A DNA stretch of 64,000 nucleotides, from positions 1-64,000 of the forward strand of contig DAIOGK010000016.1 in NCBI GenBank assembly GCA_036745275.1, in the 5' to 3' direction. Position numbers and translations under genes: made by a program. Each line of letters starts with the position of its first letter. Within the stretch, counting starts at the first letter, position 1. This DNA comes from JAIUNP01 sp020161975 (lineage in GTDB: Bacteria > Pseudomonadota > Alphaproteobacteria > Rhizobiales > Beijerinckiaceae). Below are positions 37,016 through 45,059 of this stretch, one piece after another. The notes below the pieces were generated by a model. The model did not search any database, was not told where the DNA came from, and saw only the letters and a program-made list of their open reading frames with translations.

Positions 37016-37321
37016 CTAACCACCGCGCGGGAGCGATGCAAAATAGGCGGCGATTTCCCGCATTTCCTCGTCCGACATCTCCCGGCTCATCACACGCATT
37101 TCCTTGTGAGGCCGACGATTGGCCTTGAAATCCCTCAGCTGTTTGAGGAGGTAAGCCTCCTGCTGGCCGGCCAGATGCGGCACATCGCGATCCTTGGCGA
37201 TCCCATCATCGCCGTGGCAGGCAAAACACTGAATGATATGATCGCGGCGCCGCTGCTGTTCCTCCGCATGGGCGGGCAGGGCGGTGGCAAGAAGGGCAAC
37301 GGCAAACGCGGTGCGGAGCAT
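37016..37321 (-). CDS. Small periplasmic c-type cytochrome
   Basis: 101 residues. A Sec signal (MLRTAFAVALLATALPAHA) precedes one heme-binding CFACHGDDG and a likely axial Met in KEMRVMSREM. DVPHLAGQQEAYLLKQLRDF is typical of cytochrome c553/c4-like domains. It probably shuttles electrons in the periplasm. ATG 37321 gives the proper signal peptide; an upstream in-frame ATG adds seven residues. No oxidase genes are adjacent. Confidence 0.88.
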   Translation of the reverse strand: MLRTAFAVALLATALPAHAEEQQRRRDHIIQCFACHGDDGIAKDRDVPHLAGQQEAYLLKQLRDFKANRRPHKEMRVMSREMSDEEMREIAAYFASLPRGG

Positions 37322-37374
37322 GGCAAGGTCCTGTCGAATCACCCACGATCATAGCTGACGATGGTCGAGGCATG

Positions 37375-38340
37375 TCATTGCGCTGGCGCAACGGTCCGCC
37401 GCCGTATTGCCGAGGCCAATGGCGAAAGCACCCAGGGCATCAGGTAGATTGGAAACTGGGCGATGGCGAAGAACAGGAAGGTCGTTTCCGGCACTCCGGC
37501 GCCAAGTGCCGCGACCAGCAGGCCCATGTTGCGCTGGCCGGTGCCATAACCGAGGATGAACCGATCGGGCAGGGTAGTATAGCGCAGGCATAACAGGCCG
37601 AGCGTGATCCCCACCACTGCGATGCCGAAGGCCACCGCCAGAAAGAGCGCCACGAGTTTCGGATCGCGCAGCGCGGCCGCAGTCACACCATCCATCGCGG
37701 CAATGGCGAAGACGAAATACATGACAACACCGAAGCCATCGAACTCCGATTTCAGCGCCGCGATGCGCGTCGACCCCAACTGGTGCCGCAGGATCAGCCC
37801 GATCACCAGCCCTCCGCCCACGAACAGCAGCAGGCGGAACATCAGCACGGATGGATCGAGTGGCACGGCCTGGCCGGCGAGAAGGTCAACCAGAACAGGC
37901 GCGAGAATCGGGCAGAGCATCGTGACAATGAGCACGCTGGCAATGATCAGCGAGGGTTCGAAACCGTAAAGAATCGCGATGGCCGGCGATGACATGATCG
38001 GCGGCGCGGCGCCTAGTAACGCCAGCCCCAGCACGAGGCCGGGGTCGAGCGTGCCAGGCCCTGCCAGCACCAGAAGGCTGCCCACGATCAGCGGCGGCAC
38101 GATCACCAGCCAGAGCACAGACGCTGCCAGCCGCGCCGGGCGGCGCGCCAGCCCCGCAATGATGGTCAGATCCGCCCGAAGAAAGACTGTGACTGTGAAG
38201 CAGAAGATCGTGATGGGCAACAGCGGGCGCGCCGTGGCGGCCAGTTGCGGCAGGGCAAGGCCCAGAACGATCGACAGGGCAAAGCCAATCGTGCCGCGTC
38301 GCCCGATTGCTCCAAGAACCGCACCGACAAAGGAAAGCAT
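37375..38340 (-). CDS. BASS-like (bile acid:Na+ symporter family) membrane transporter
   Basis: 321 residues and about ten hydrophobic helices. Features shared with BASS/SBF proteins include LPITIFCFTVTVFLRADLTI, the helix pair GLALLGAAPPIMSSPAIAIL with its Pro-rich break, and near the end FILGYGTGQRNMGLLVAALG. The substrate is unknown and the match to the family is loose. It starts 16 bp after the PPK2 gene on the same strand, so the two are probably one operon. Confidence 0.65.
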   Translation of the reverse strand: MLSFVGAVLGAIGRRGTIGFALSIVLGLALPQLAATARPLLPITIFCFTVTVFLRADLTIIAGLARRPARLAASVLWLVIVPPLIVGSLLVLAGPGTLDPGLVLGLALLGAAPPIMSSPAIAILYGFEPSLIIASVLIVTMLCPILAPVLVDLLAGQAVPLDPSVLMFRLLLFVGGGLVIGLILRHQLGSTRIAALKSEFDGFGVVMYFVFAIAAMDGVTAAALRDPKLVALFLAVAFGIAVVGITLGLLCLRYTTLPDRFILGYGTGQRNMGLLVAALGAGVPETTFLFFAIAQFPIYLMPWVLSPLASAIRRRTVAPAQ

Positions 38341-38356
38341 GGGCTCTGTGTGTCCC

Positions 38357-39295
38357 TTACTCGCTTTCGAGTTGCTTTCTGGCTTCCGCAAACGCGGCGC
38401 GCTCGGATTTTGAGACCTCCGGAAACTCAAGATCCAGCGTGTTGAGTTCTTTCAGCAGCGCGCGCACCACGGCGGCGCGCATGAACCACTTGTCGTCTGC
38501 CGGAATGACGTACCATGGCGCCTTTTTCGTCGCTGTCTCGCGGATCGCGTGCTTGTAGGCTTTCTGGTAGTCGTCCCAGAGCGCACGTTCCTTGAGGTCG
38601 CCGAGTTCAAATTTCCAGTTCTTGTCGGGCTCATCCAGCCGGGAGAGCAGGCGTTTCTTCTGCTCGTCTTTCGAGACATGAAGGAAGAACTTGATGATCT
38701 TCGTGCCGTTGCGGGCGAGATAATTCTCGAAATGGCGGATGTCCTTCAGCCGCTTGTCGAAAATTTCGTCGTCTTTCTTGATCTCGTCCGGCAGATGCTG
38801 TGCGGCGAGGATTTCCGGATGGACGCGAACCACCAGTACCTCCTCGTAATGCGAACGGTTGAAAATGCCGATGCGCCCGCGCTCGGGCAGCCGCCGAAGG
38901 CAGCGCCAGAGGAAATCATGGCTGAGTTCCTCGTCCGAGGGGCGTTTGAACGGAGTGACCTCGCAGCCCTGCGGATTGATGCCCGAGAGGACGTGCTTGA
39001 TGGTCGAATCCTTGCCCGCAGCGTCCATGGCCTGAAAGATAACGAGCACGGACCACTTGTCCTGCGCGTAGAGCTTTTCCTGGAGTTTTGACAGCTGGGC
39101 GATGCCATCGCTCAGGAGCGCTTTCGCTTCCGCGCGCTCGTCAAGCGCCTTGCCCATGGGATTGCGCGTTGGATAGTCATCTGGATCGAAGCCTTCGCCA
39201 TCCGTCACCCGGAACGACTTGACCAGCCGGTCAAGCTCCTCGGTGTCGATGGCAAGCACATCAGCTTCGGTCCTGATTTTCGATTTCTTGGCCAT
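38357..39295 (-). CDS. Polyphosphate kinase 2 family protein
   Basis: 312 residues. It has a Walker A loop (VIFQAMDAAGKDSTIKHVLS, near residues 86-105), the Walker B region IGIFNRSHYEEVLVVRVHPE and the lid KRLLSRLDEPDKNWKFELGD, all typical of one-domain PPK2 enzymes. The segment ERALWDDYQKAYKHAIRETA matches PPK2 sequences annotated as polyphosphate:AMP/ADP phosphotransferase. It transfers phosphate between polyphosphate and nucleotides in the cytosol; direction and nucleotide preference cannot be fixed from sequence. Confidence 0.88.
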   Translation of the reverse strand: MAKKSKIRTEADVLAIDTEELDRLVKSFRVTDGEGFDPDDYPTRNPMGKALDERAEAKALLSDGIAQLSKLQEKLYAQDKWSVLVIFQAMDAAGKDSTIKHVLSGINPQGCEVTPFKRPSDEELSHDFLWRCLRRLPERGRIGIFNRSHYEEVLVVRVHPEILAAQHLPDEIKKDDEIFDKRLKDIRHFENYLARNGTKIIKFFLHVSKDEQKKRLLSRLDEPDKNWKFELGDLKERALWDDYQKAYKHAIRETATKKAPWYVIPADDKWFMRAAVVRALLKELNTLDLEFPEVSKSERAAFAEARKQLESE

Positions 39296-39395
39296 GCGGC
39301 ATCCCCTTTGCCGGCACTCTCGCAGTTTGGCACCGCGCTTTCAATGGTGCCCGCTTGATCTGATGCCCTGTATCGACCATGTAGGGGGCATGTTG

Positions 39396-40049
39396 ATGAT
39401 CTATGATTGCGATGGAACGCTGATCGACAGCGAGGGCATTGCCTGTTCCGTTTGTGCCGAAGCGCTGACTGGCATCGGCGTTCCCTACACGACCGAAATG
39501 TTTGCGGCTCGCTATGCGGGGCGTACGGCGCGCGAGACATGGGCGCACATAACGCAAGTCTATGGCGTGGCTTTGCCTGATGGCTTCAACGGCGCACTCA
39601 ATGCCGAGATCCACCGGCGCCTTGATGCCGAGGTGCGGGCGGTTGAAGGGGTTCGGCAGGCAGTGGGGGGCATCGGCGGGATGCGCTGCGTCGCCTCGTC
39701 CACCGGCATAACGCAGTTGAAGAAGAACCTCGTCACCGCCGGGCTGATCGACCTGTTTGGCGATGCCGTGTTCTCGGCAAGCCAGGTGAAGCGCGGCAAG
39801 CCGGCGCCGGATGTCTTTCTCTATGCCGCGTCGCAGATGGGGGCTGACCCCGCCGATTGCCTCGTTATCGAGGATACGGTGGCCGGCGTGACAGCCGCCC
39901 GCCGCGCCGGAATGCGCGTTCTCGGCTTTGCCGGCGCCAACCATGGCGGACCGGGGCTGGACGAACGGTTGATCGCGGCGGGGGCGCTTGGCGTCGTGCA
40001 TCACATGGCGGAGTTGCCCGATCGCGTGGACGCATTGCATGGGGCCTGA
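39396..40049 (+). CDS. HAD-superfamily phosphatase (phosphoglycolate phosphatase/beta-phosphoglucomutase type)
   Basis: 217 residues. Motif I is YDCDGTLIDSEG with the nucleophile Asp and acid Asp, motif II VASSTG, the motif III Lys QVKRGKPAPDVFLYAA and motif IV CLVIEDTVAGVTAARRAG. A helical cap lies between motifs I and II. ATG 39396 is preferred because AGGGGG lies seven bases upstream; ATG 39390 and 39363 are in frame. The substrate is not predictable. Confidence 0.85.
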   Translation: MIYDCDGTLIDSEGIACSVCAEALTGIGVPYTTEMFAARYAGRTARETWAHITQVYGVALPDGFNGALNAEIHRRLDAEVRAVEGVRQAVGGIGGMRCVASSTGITQLKKNLVTAGLIDLFGDAVFSASQVKRGKPAPDVFLYAASQMGADPADCLVIEDTVAGVTAARRAGMRVLGFAGANHGGPGLDERLIAAGALGVVHHMAELPDRVDALHGA

Positions 40050-40101
40050 GCTTGCCCGCTCCGTGCCCCTCCTGTAGGCAGGGCTGAAAGAGGGGATTTT
40101 C

Positions 40102-40599
40102 ATGCGCAGCGGCTTTTACCCCGGATCGTTTGATCCGCTCACCAACGGCCATATCGATGTCATTCGGAGCGCGTTTCCGCTGGTGGACCGGCTGGTGGTT
40201 GCCGTTGGCATTCATCCGGGCAAGGCGCCGCTGTTTTCGAGCGAGGAGCGGCTACGGATGATCCTCGACTGCTGCGGACCGCTGGCGAAGGCGGCCGGTG
40301 TCGCGCTGGAGGCGACGACCTTCGACAATCTCACCGTGACCGCCGCCGAGAAGGCCGAATGCAACATTCTTATCCGTGGCCTGCGCGATGGCACCGATCT
40401 CGACTATGAAATGCAGCTTGCCGGCATGAACCAGACCATGGCGCCCGGCCTGCAAACGGTGTTCGTTCCTGCCTCCCCGCTTGCCCGCCCGATTACCGCC
40501 ACGCTTGTGCGGCAGATCGCGGCCATGGGCGGCGATGTGACGAATTTTGTTCCGCCTGAAGTTCTCGGGAAACTTCAGTTAAAGTTGACCAAGCGTTGA
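40102..40599 (+). CDS. coaD: Phosphopantetheine adenylyltransferase
   Basis: 165 residues. It catalyses the fourth step of coenzyme A synthesis. The nucleotidyltransferase motif GFYPGSFDPLTNGHIDVI (T/HxGH variant TNGH), VAVGIHPGKAPLFSSEER, the substrate loop ILIRGLRDGTDLDYEMQLAG and the C-terminal ITATLVRQIAAMGGDVTNFV are standard. Next to it are the two cyclophilin genes. Confidence 0.95.
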   Translation: MRSGFYPGSFDPLTNGHIDVIRSAFPLVDRLVVAVGIHPGKAPLFSSEERLRMILDCCGPLAKAAGVALEATTFDNLTVTAAEKAECNILIRGLRDGTDLDYEMQLAGMNQTMAPGLQTVFVPASPLARPITATLVRQIAAMGGDVTNFVPPEVLGKLQLKLTKR

Positions 40600-40629
40600 G
40601 CTGATTCTCTTCTTACCAAGGACGCCTCC

Positions 40630-41205
40630 ATGTTCCGCAGATCGCTGATTGCCCTGCCGCTCCTCTTCGCCGCCACTTTGGCCATGGCCCAGGCGCCGGC
40701 TCCCTCGACTGCGCCGGGCGCCAAGCTGGATCCCGACAACACGGTCTATCTTGATCTCAAGGACGGACGTGTGACCATCCGCCTCCGGCCCGATCTTGCC
40801 CCCAAGCATGTGGCCCAGATCAAGCAGCTGGTGAAGCGCGGCTTCTATGATGGCATCGTGTTCCATCGCGTCATCGCCGGCTTCATGGCGCAGACGGGCG
40901 ATCCGACCGGCACAGGCACCGGCGGTTCCAACCTGCCGAATATCCCGGCGGAATTCTCTGTGGAGCCGTTCCGGCGCGGGACGCTCGGCATGGCCCGCGC
41001 CTCTGATCCCAATTCGGCCAATTCGCAGTTCTTCATTATGTTCGGTGACGGCTCGTTCCTGAACGGCCAGTACACCGTGTTCGGCGAGGTCGTGTCCGGC
41101 ATGGATGCCGTCGACAAGATCAAGAAGGGTGACAGCAACGCCAACGGCAAGGTCACCAATCCCGACAAGATCATCCGGATGCAACTCGCTTCCGACGTGC
41201 GTTGA
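40630..41205 (+). CDS. Periplasmic cyclophilin-type peptidylprolyl isomerase
   Basis: 191 residues with a Sec signal (RRSLIALPLLFAATLAMAQA-like; MFRRSLIALPLLFAATLAMA). The cyclophilin core has FYDGIVFHRVIAGFMAQTGD, GTGTGGSNLPNIPAEFS, MARASDPNSANSQFFIMFGD and LNGQYTVFGEVVSGMDAVDK; the catalytic Arg (FHRV) and the QFF motif are intact. It assists proline isomerisation in exported proteins. It is followed 23 bp later by a cytosolic paralogue, a duplication common in alphaproteobacteria. Confidence 0.93.
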   Translation: MFRRSLIALPLLFAATLAMAQAPAPSTAPGAKLDPDNTVYLDLKDGRVTIRLRPDLAPKHVAQIKQLVKRGFYDGIVFHRVIAGFMAQTGDPTGTGTGGSNLPNIPAEFSVEPFRRGTLGMARASDPNSANSQFFIMFGDGSFLNGQYTVFGEVVSGMDAVDKIKKGDSNANGKVTNPDKIIRMQLASDVR

Positions 41206-41228
41206 TCCCTTCCCAACAGGACCTGACA

Positions 41229-41699
41229 ATGACGACCTCCAACGAAGACATCCTCATTCTCGACACCACCAAGGGCGTCGTGAAAATCGAACTGCGGCCG
41301 GATCTCGCGCCGGGTCATGTCGAGCATATCAAGAAGCTGGTGCGCGAAGGCTTCTATGACGGCCTCAGCTTCCATCGCGTTATCGACGGCTTCATGGCGC
41401 AGGGCGGCTGCCCGAAGGGCACCGGCACCGGCGGCTCGAAGTATCCGGACCTCAAGGCCGAGTTCAACAGCGCGCCGCATGTGCGCGGCACCTGCTCGAT
41501 GGCCCGCGCCCAGAACCCGAATTCGGCCAATTCGCAGTTCTTCATCTGCTTCGACAACGCCCGCTTCCTTGATGGTCAGTATACTGTCTGGGGCAAGGTG
41601 ATCGAGGGCATGGAGAACGTCGACAAGTTCGCCCGCGGCGAGCCGGTCCGCAATCCTGATCGAATCAACAAGGCGAGCATCGCTGCCGACGCCGCCTGA
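41229..41699 (+). CDS. ppiB: Cytosolic cyclophilin-type peptidylprolyl isomerase
   Basis: 156 residues without a signal peptide. LDTTKGVVKIELRPDLAPGH, FYDGLSFHRVIDGFMAQGG, GTGTGGSKYPDLKAEFN, MARAQNPNSANSQFFICFDN and LDGQYTVWGKVIEGMENVDK are all conserved, including the catalytic Arg. ATG 41229 is chosen over an earlier in-frame ATG within the preceding gene's tail because of AACAGGA ahead of it. Confidence 0.92.
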   Translation: MTTSNEDILILDTTKGVVKIELRPDLAPGHVEHIKKLVREGFYDGLSFHRVIDGFMAQGGCPKGTGTGGSKYPDLKAEFNSAPHVRGTCSMARAQNPNSANSQFFICFDNARFLDGQYTVWGKVIEGMENVDKFARGEPVRNPDRINKASIAADAA

Positions 41700-41716
41700 G
41701 TGGTCGCGATGACAGT

Positions 41717-41745
41717 CCGGGGCGGATAACACCGCCCCGGCTTTT
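41717..41745 (+). terminator. Terminator after the cyclophilin genes
   Basis: The stem CCGGGGCGG/CCGCCCCGG (41717-41740, six-base loop) is followed by CTTTTG; it lies between convergent ppiB and the GNAT gene. Confidence 0.7.
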
Positions 41746-41763
41746 GCCAGACCCCGGCGGGCG

Positions 41764-42231
41764 TCAAACCGCCAGCCGGTATCTCGGACCGCTCTGCCGG
41801 CCCTTGCCGAAGCGCCGCGCGTAGAAGTGCTGCGCGGCGAAATTTTCCGATGCGGTGCCGATGGCGACAAACGCGCAGGCGCGGCTTTTCGCTTCCGCCT
41901 CGACAGCCTTGATCAGCCGGCTTCCGATGCCTTGGCCGCGCTCGTTACCGCTGACGAACAGATGGGTCAGATCGAGACCCCGTTCGGCGCGCTGGACGTT
42001 GTAGATCGGATAAAAGAGCGCATAGCCCACGAGTTCCCGCTCCTTGGTCGCAACGAAGCCATCAAGGCAGCGCGACCAGCCGAAGAGATCGCGTTTCAGG
42101 CTGTCGACCGTCGTGGCCGCTTCCTCGCCGTGATAGGCGGCAAGGTCGCGGATCAGGGCCGCAAGCTGTGCAAGATCGCCCGAAACAACGGGGCGAATCG
42201 TAATGTCGGTGAGGTCACCGGAGAGAGGCAT
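41764..42231 (-). CDS. GNAT-family N-acetyltransferase
   Basis: 155 residues. TIRPVVSGDLAQLAALIRDL opens the fold, LTHLFVSGNERGQGIGSRLI contains the acetyl-CoA pyrophosphate loop (R/Q-x2-G-x-G), and ENFAAQHFYARRFG is the C-terminal strand-helix. The acceptor is unknown (a diamine/polyamine acetyltransferase-like subgroup is possible). Confidence 0.87.
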   Translation of the reverse strand: MPLSGDLTDITIRPVVSGDLAQLAALIRDLAAYHGEEAATTVDSLKRDLFGWSRCLDGFVATKERELVGYALFYPIYNVQRAERGLDLTHLFVSGNERGQGIGSRLIKAVEAEAKSRACAFVAIGTASENFAAQHFYARRFGKGRQSGPRYRLAV

Positions 42232-42411
42232 GACAGGCTCCTTTTGCCGTCATGCCAACAAAAAGCCGCCATGACGGCGGCTTGCTTTCAGACATGAAAA
42301 TGCGCCGCGCTTATGTGAGCACGGTAAAATACCAGCCAGGACGGGCGACGACGCTTTTCATGTGCTGAAGATGCGCGTACTCCCTCGTTTCGTCAATGAC
42401 ATGAAAGCCAC

Positions 42412-43512
42412 ATGACCGGGACGCTCTCCGATTTCGATTTCGACCTGCCGGCGGAACGCATTGCGTTGCACCCCGCGCGCCCACGCGATTCCGCCCGGCT
42501 GCTGCTGGTCAATAGCGCCGGAAAGGGCAGCCTTGCAGACCGCATCGTCTCCGATCTGCCCGCACTGCTCCAGCCGGGCGATGCCCTGGTGTTCAACGAT
42601 ACGCGGGTGATTCCCGCCCGTCTCTGGGGCAGTCGCGAACGGAACGGCAGCACTGTGCGCGTCGAGGTGATGCTGCACAAGCGCATCGCCGGCGACCAGT
42701 GGCTGGCCTTTGCCCGGCCCGGAAAAAGGCTGGCGGCGGGCGACCGCATCAATTTCGGCGAAACAGGGCAGGCCTGCCTGCTGTCTGGCTTGCAGGCAAC
42801 CCTTCTCGAAAAGCGCGAGGACGGTGAAATCCTGCTCGGTTTCGATTTTCACGGCCCGATGCTCGACGAGCAGATCGCCCGCTTTGGTGAAATGCCACTG
42901 CCGCCTTACATCGCCAGCGCCCGCGCGGCGGAGGCCGCGGACAAGGCAGACTACCAGACGATTTATGCGCGCGAGGAGGGGGCCGTTGCCGCCCCGACGG
43001 CTGGCCTGCATTTCACGCCGGAACTGTTCGCGCGGCTCGACGCCATGGGTGTTTCGCGCCATTTCGTGACCCTGCACGTCGGGGCAGGGACGTTCCTGCC
43101 GGTCAAGGCCGAGAACCTCGACGATCACAAGATGCATGCCGAATGGGGCGTCGTTTCCGCTGAGACCGCCGCAGCCCTGAACGCCGTGCGGGCACGCGGC
43201 GGGCGGGTGATCGCGGTGGGCACGACCTCGCTCCGGCTTCTCGAAAGCGCGGCGGATGAAGCGGGAATCCATGCCTTTTCCGGCGATACGGCGATTTTCA
43301 TCCGGCCCGGCTACCGTTTCCGCGCGGTCGATGGGCTGTGGACCAACTTCCACCTGCCGAAATCGACGCTGTTCATGCTGGTTTCCGCCTTCGCAGGCCT
43401 TGAAACCATGCGAGCGGCCTATGCACATGCGGTGGCGAAGGGCTATCGCTTCTATTCCTACGGCGACGCGAGTCTGCTGTGGCCAGATCCAACGGAACAG
43501 ACATGCGGATGA
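42412..43512 (+). CDS. queA: S-adenosylmethionine:tRNA ribosyltransferase-isomerase
   Basis: 366 residues. It converts preQ1-tRNA to epoxyqueuosine-tRNA. FDFDLPAERIALHPARPRDS, GDALVFNDTRVIPARLWGSR, EEGAVAAPTAGLHFTPELF, TLHVGAGTFLPVKAENLDDH and FHLPKSTLFMLVSAFAG are conserved. It is organised with tgt, which provides the preceding step, with a small membrane-protein gene in between that overlaps queA by 4 bp. Confidence 0.95.
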   Translation: MTGTLSDFDFDLPAERIALHPARPRDSARLLLVNSAGKGSLADRIVSDLPALLQPGDALVFNDTRVIPARLWGSRERNGSTVRVEVMLHKRIAGDQWLAFARPGKRLAAGDRINFGETGQACLLSGLQATLLEKREDGEILLGFDFHGPMLDEQIARFGEMPLPPYIASARAAEAADKADYQTIYAREEGAVAAPTAGLHFTPELFARLDAMGVSRHFVTLHVGAGTFLPVKAENLDDHKMHAEWGVVSAETAAALNAVRARGGRVIAVGTTSLRLLESAADEAGIHAFSGDTAIFIRPGYRFRAVDGLWTNFHLPKSTLFMLVSAFAGLETMRAAYAHAVAKGYRFYSYGDASLLWPDPTEQTCG

Positions 43513-43805
43513 ATTTTATTGTTGTCATAATCCTGATCGGCATTCTGATCGCGGGCGCGGCGTTCGTTTTCATGCATCATCGCGGCCGCGCGGCGATGCG
43601 TGGCGTGCACCTGAAATGGGGGGATATTTTCACCGGCGGAGTAAGGCCGGACTACCACGAAAGGGAAGTCGAACTCCGCCATGCCGCGGGCAGTGCGGTG
43701 CGCCGCCTGTTCGTCTACTGGCTGATCTTCTGCTTCGTGGTTTTCCTGGTCAGCACGTCGTTTTTCTATGCGGAGGCTGCCGTCCCCGCGCGTATCGAAA
43801 TGTGA
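43509..43805 (+). CDS. Small two-helix membrane protein between queA and tgt, unknown
   Basis: 98 residues. Two hydrophobic helices (FIVVIILIGILIAGAAFVFM and FVYWLIFCFVVFLVSTSFFY) flank a basic, His-rich cytoplasmic or periplasmic loop (MHHRGRAAMRGVHLKWGDIF). The start ATGA overlaps the queA stop; ATG 43503 is an alternative. The stop is 2 bp before the tgt ATG, so it is clearly part of the operon. I do not recognise the family; a queuosine-related role is suggested only by position. Confidence 0.7.
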   Translation: MNFIVVIILIGILIAGAAFVFMHHRGRAAMRGVHLKWGDIFTGGVRPDYHEREVELRHAAGSAVRRLFVYWLIFCFVVFLVSTSFFYAEAAVPARIEM

Positions 43806-43807
43806 CC

Positions 43808-44929
43808 ATGACGTCGGCTTTCGCTTTCACTCTCCAGGCCACTGACGGCGCCGCCCGCACGGGTGAAATCACCATGCCGCGCGGCACCATTCGCACGCCG
43901 GTGTTCATGCCGGTGGGCACGGCGGGCACGGTAAAGGGGCTTTATCTCGATCAGGTGCGCGCGGCGGGGGCGGATATCATCCTCGGCAACACCTACCATC
44001 TGATGCTGCGCCCTGGCGCCGAGCGCATGGAGGCGCTGGGGGGACTGCATGAATTTGCGCGCTGGCCCCATCCGATTCTGACCGATTCCGGCGGGTTTCA
44101 GGTGATGTCGCTCGCCGCCCTGCGCAAGCTCGACGAGGATGGCGTCACCTTCAAATCGCATATCGATGGTTCGACCCATCGGCTGACGCCGGAACGCTCG
44201 GTCGAGATCCAGCTGAAGCTCGACAGTGATATCATCATGCAGTTCGACGAGTGCATCCGCCTGCCGGCGGAGGAACGGGACGTTGAGCGCGCCATGCGCC
44301 TGTCGCTACGCTGGGCGGAGCGCTGCAAGGTGGCGTTCGGCACGCGGGCCGGCAAGGCGCTGTTCGGTATCGTGCAGGGCGGCACCAGCGAACGCCTGCG
44401 CCGGGAAAGCGCCGAGGGCCTCGCTGCGCTCGATCTGCCGGGCTATGCGCTTGGCGGCCTTGCCGTGGGTGAACCGCAGGCCGAGATGCTGGCAACCATC
44501 GAGGCGACGGAGCCCTTCCTGCCGAAAGAGAAGCCGCGCTACCTGATGGGCGTCGGTACGCCCGATGATATTCTGGAGGGCATCCGGCGCGGCATCGACA
44601 TGTTTGACTGCGTGATGCCGACCCGTGCCGGGCGCCACGGCACCGCCTACACCCGTTTCGGCAAGATCAACATCAAGAACGCCCGCCACGCTGATGATCG
44701 CCGCCCGCTCGATGCGGCCTCGGAGTGTCCCGCCACGCGCGACTATTCCCGGGCCTATCTGCACCATCTCGTCAAATCCGGCGAGATGCTGGGCGACATG
44801 CTGCTGACCTGGAACAACATCGCCTATTACTGCGCGCTGGTGGCCGGCGCGCGTCAGGCCATCCGCGCCGGGCGCTATGCCGATTATGTGGCGGGCGTGA
44901 AAGAGGGCTGGGCGCGCGGGGATCAGTAG
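43808..44929 (+). CDS. tgt: Queuine tRNA-ribosyltransferase (TGT) with most zinc ligands replaced
   Basis: 373 residues. It exchanges G34 for preQ1 in tRNAs with GUN anticodons. The barrel has GTAGTVKGLYLDQVRAAGAD, the general acid Asp93 in ILTDSGGFQVMSL, SHIDGSTHRLTPE, ALFGIVQGG, MGVGTPDDILEGI and nucleophile Asp267 in DMFDCVMPTRAGRHG. The zinc site of Zymomonas TGT (Cys318, Cys320, Cys323, His349) aligns with Ser305, Cys307, Thr310 and Asn336 here, so one ligand of four remains. The surrounding sequence (RDYSRAYLHHLVKSGEMLG) is intact, arguing against decay. Confidence 0.92.
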   Translation: MTSAFAFTLQATDGAARTGEITMPRGTIRTPVFMPVGTAGTVKGLYLDQVRAAGADIILGNTYHLMLRPGAERMEALGGLHEFARWPHPILTDSGGFQVMSLAALRKLDEDGVTFKSHIDGSTHRLTPERSVEIQLKLDSDIIMQFDECIRLPAEERDVERAMRLSLRWAERCKVAFGTRAGKALFGIVQGGTSERLRRESAEGLAALDLPGYALGGLAVGEPQAEMLATIEATEPFLPKEKPRYLMGVGTPDDILEGIRRGIDMFDCVMPTRAGRHGTAYTRFGKINIKNARHADDRRPLDAASECPATRDYSRAYLHHLVKSGEMLGDMLLTWNNIAYYCALVAGARQAIRAGRYADYVAGVKEGWARGDQ

Positions 44930-45059
44930 TCCGCCGAAGCCTGTCATGGCCCCGGGAAGGCGGAGCATCTGCCTCCATACCCGCCTTGACATCCGACGCC
45001 CCGGAACCGATTGAACGACAAACGATTTTCTCGCGCATCGCGCTGACGGACTGCCTGCC

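Noticed and set aside
42262..42282. GC hairpin (AGCCGCC/GGCGGCT) upstream of queA, considered as terminator or preQ1 riboswitch
   Set aside because: It lies between divergent starts, has no T-run and does not show the short preQ1 pseudoknot features.
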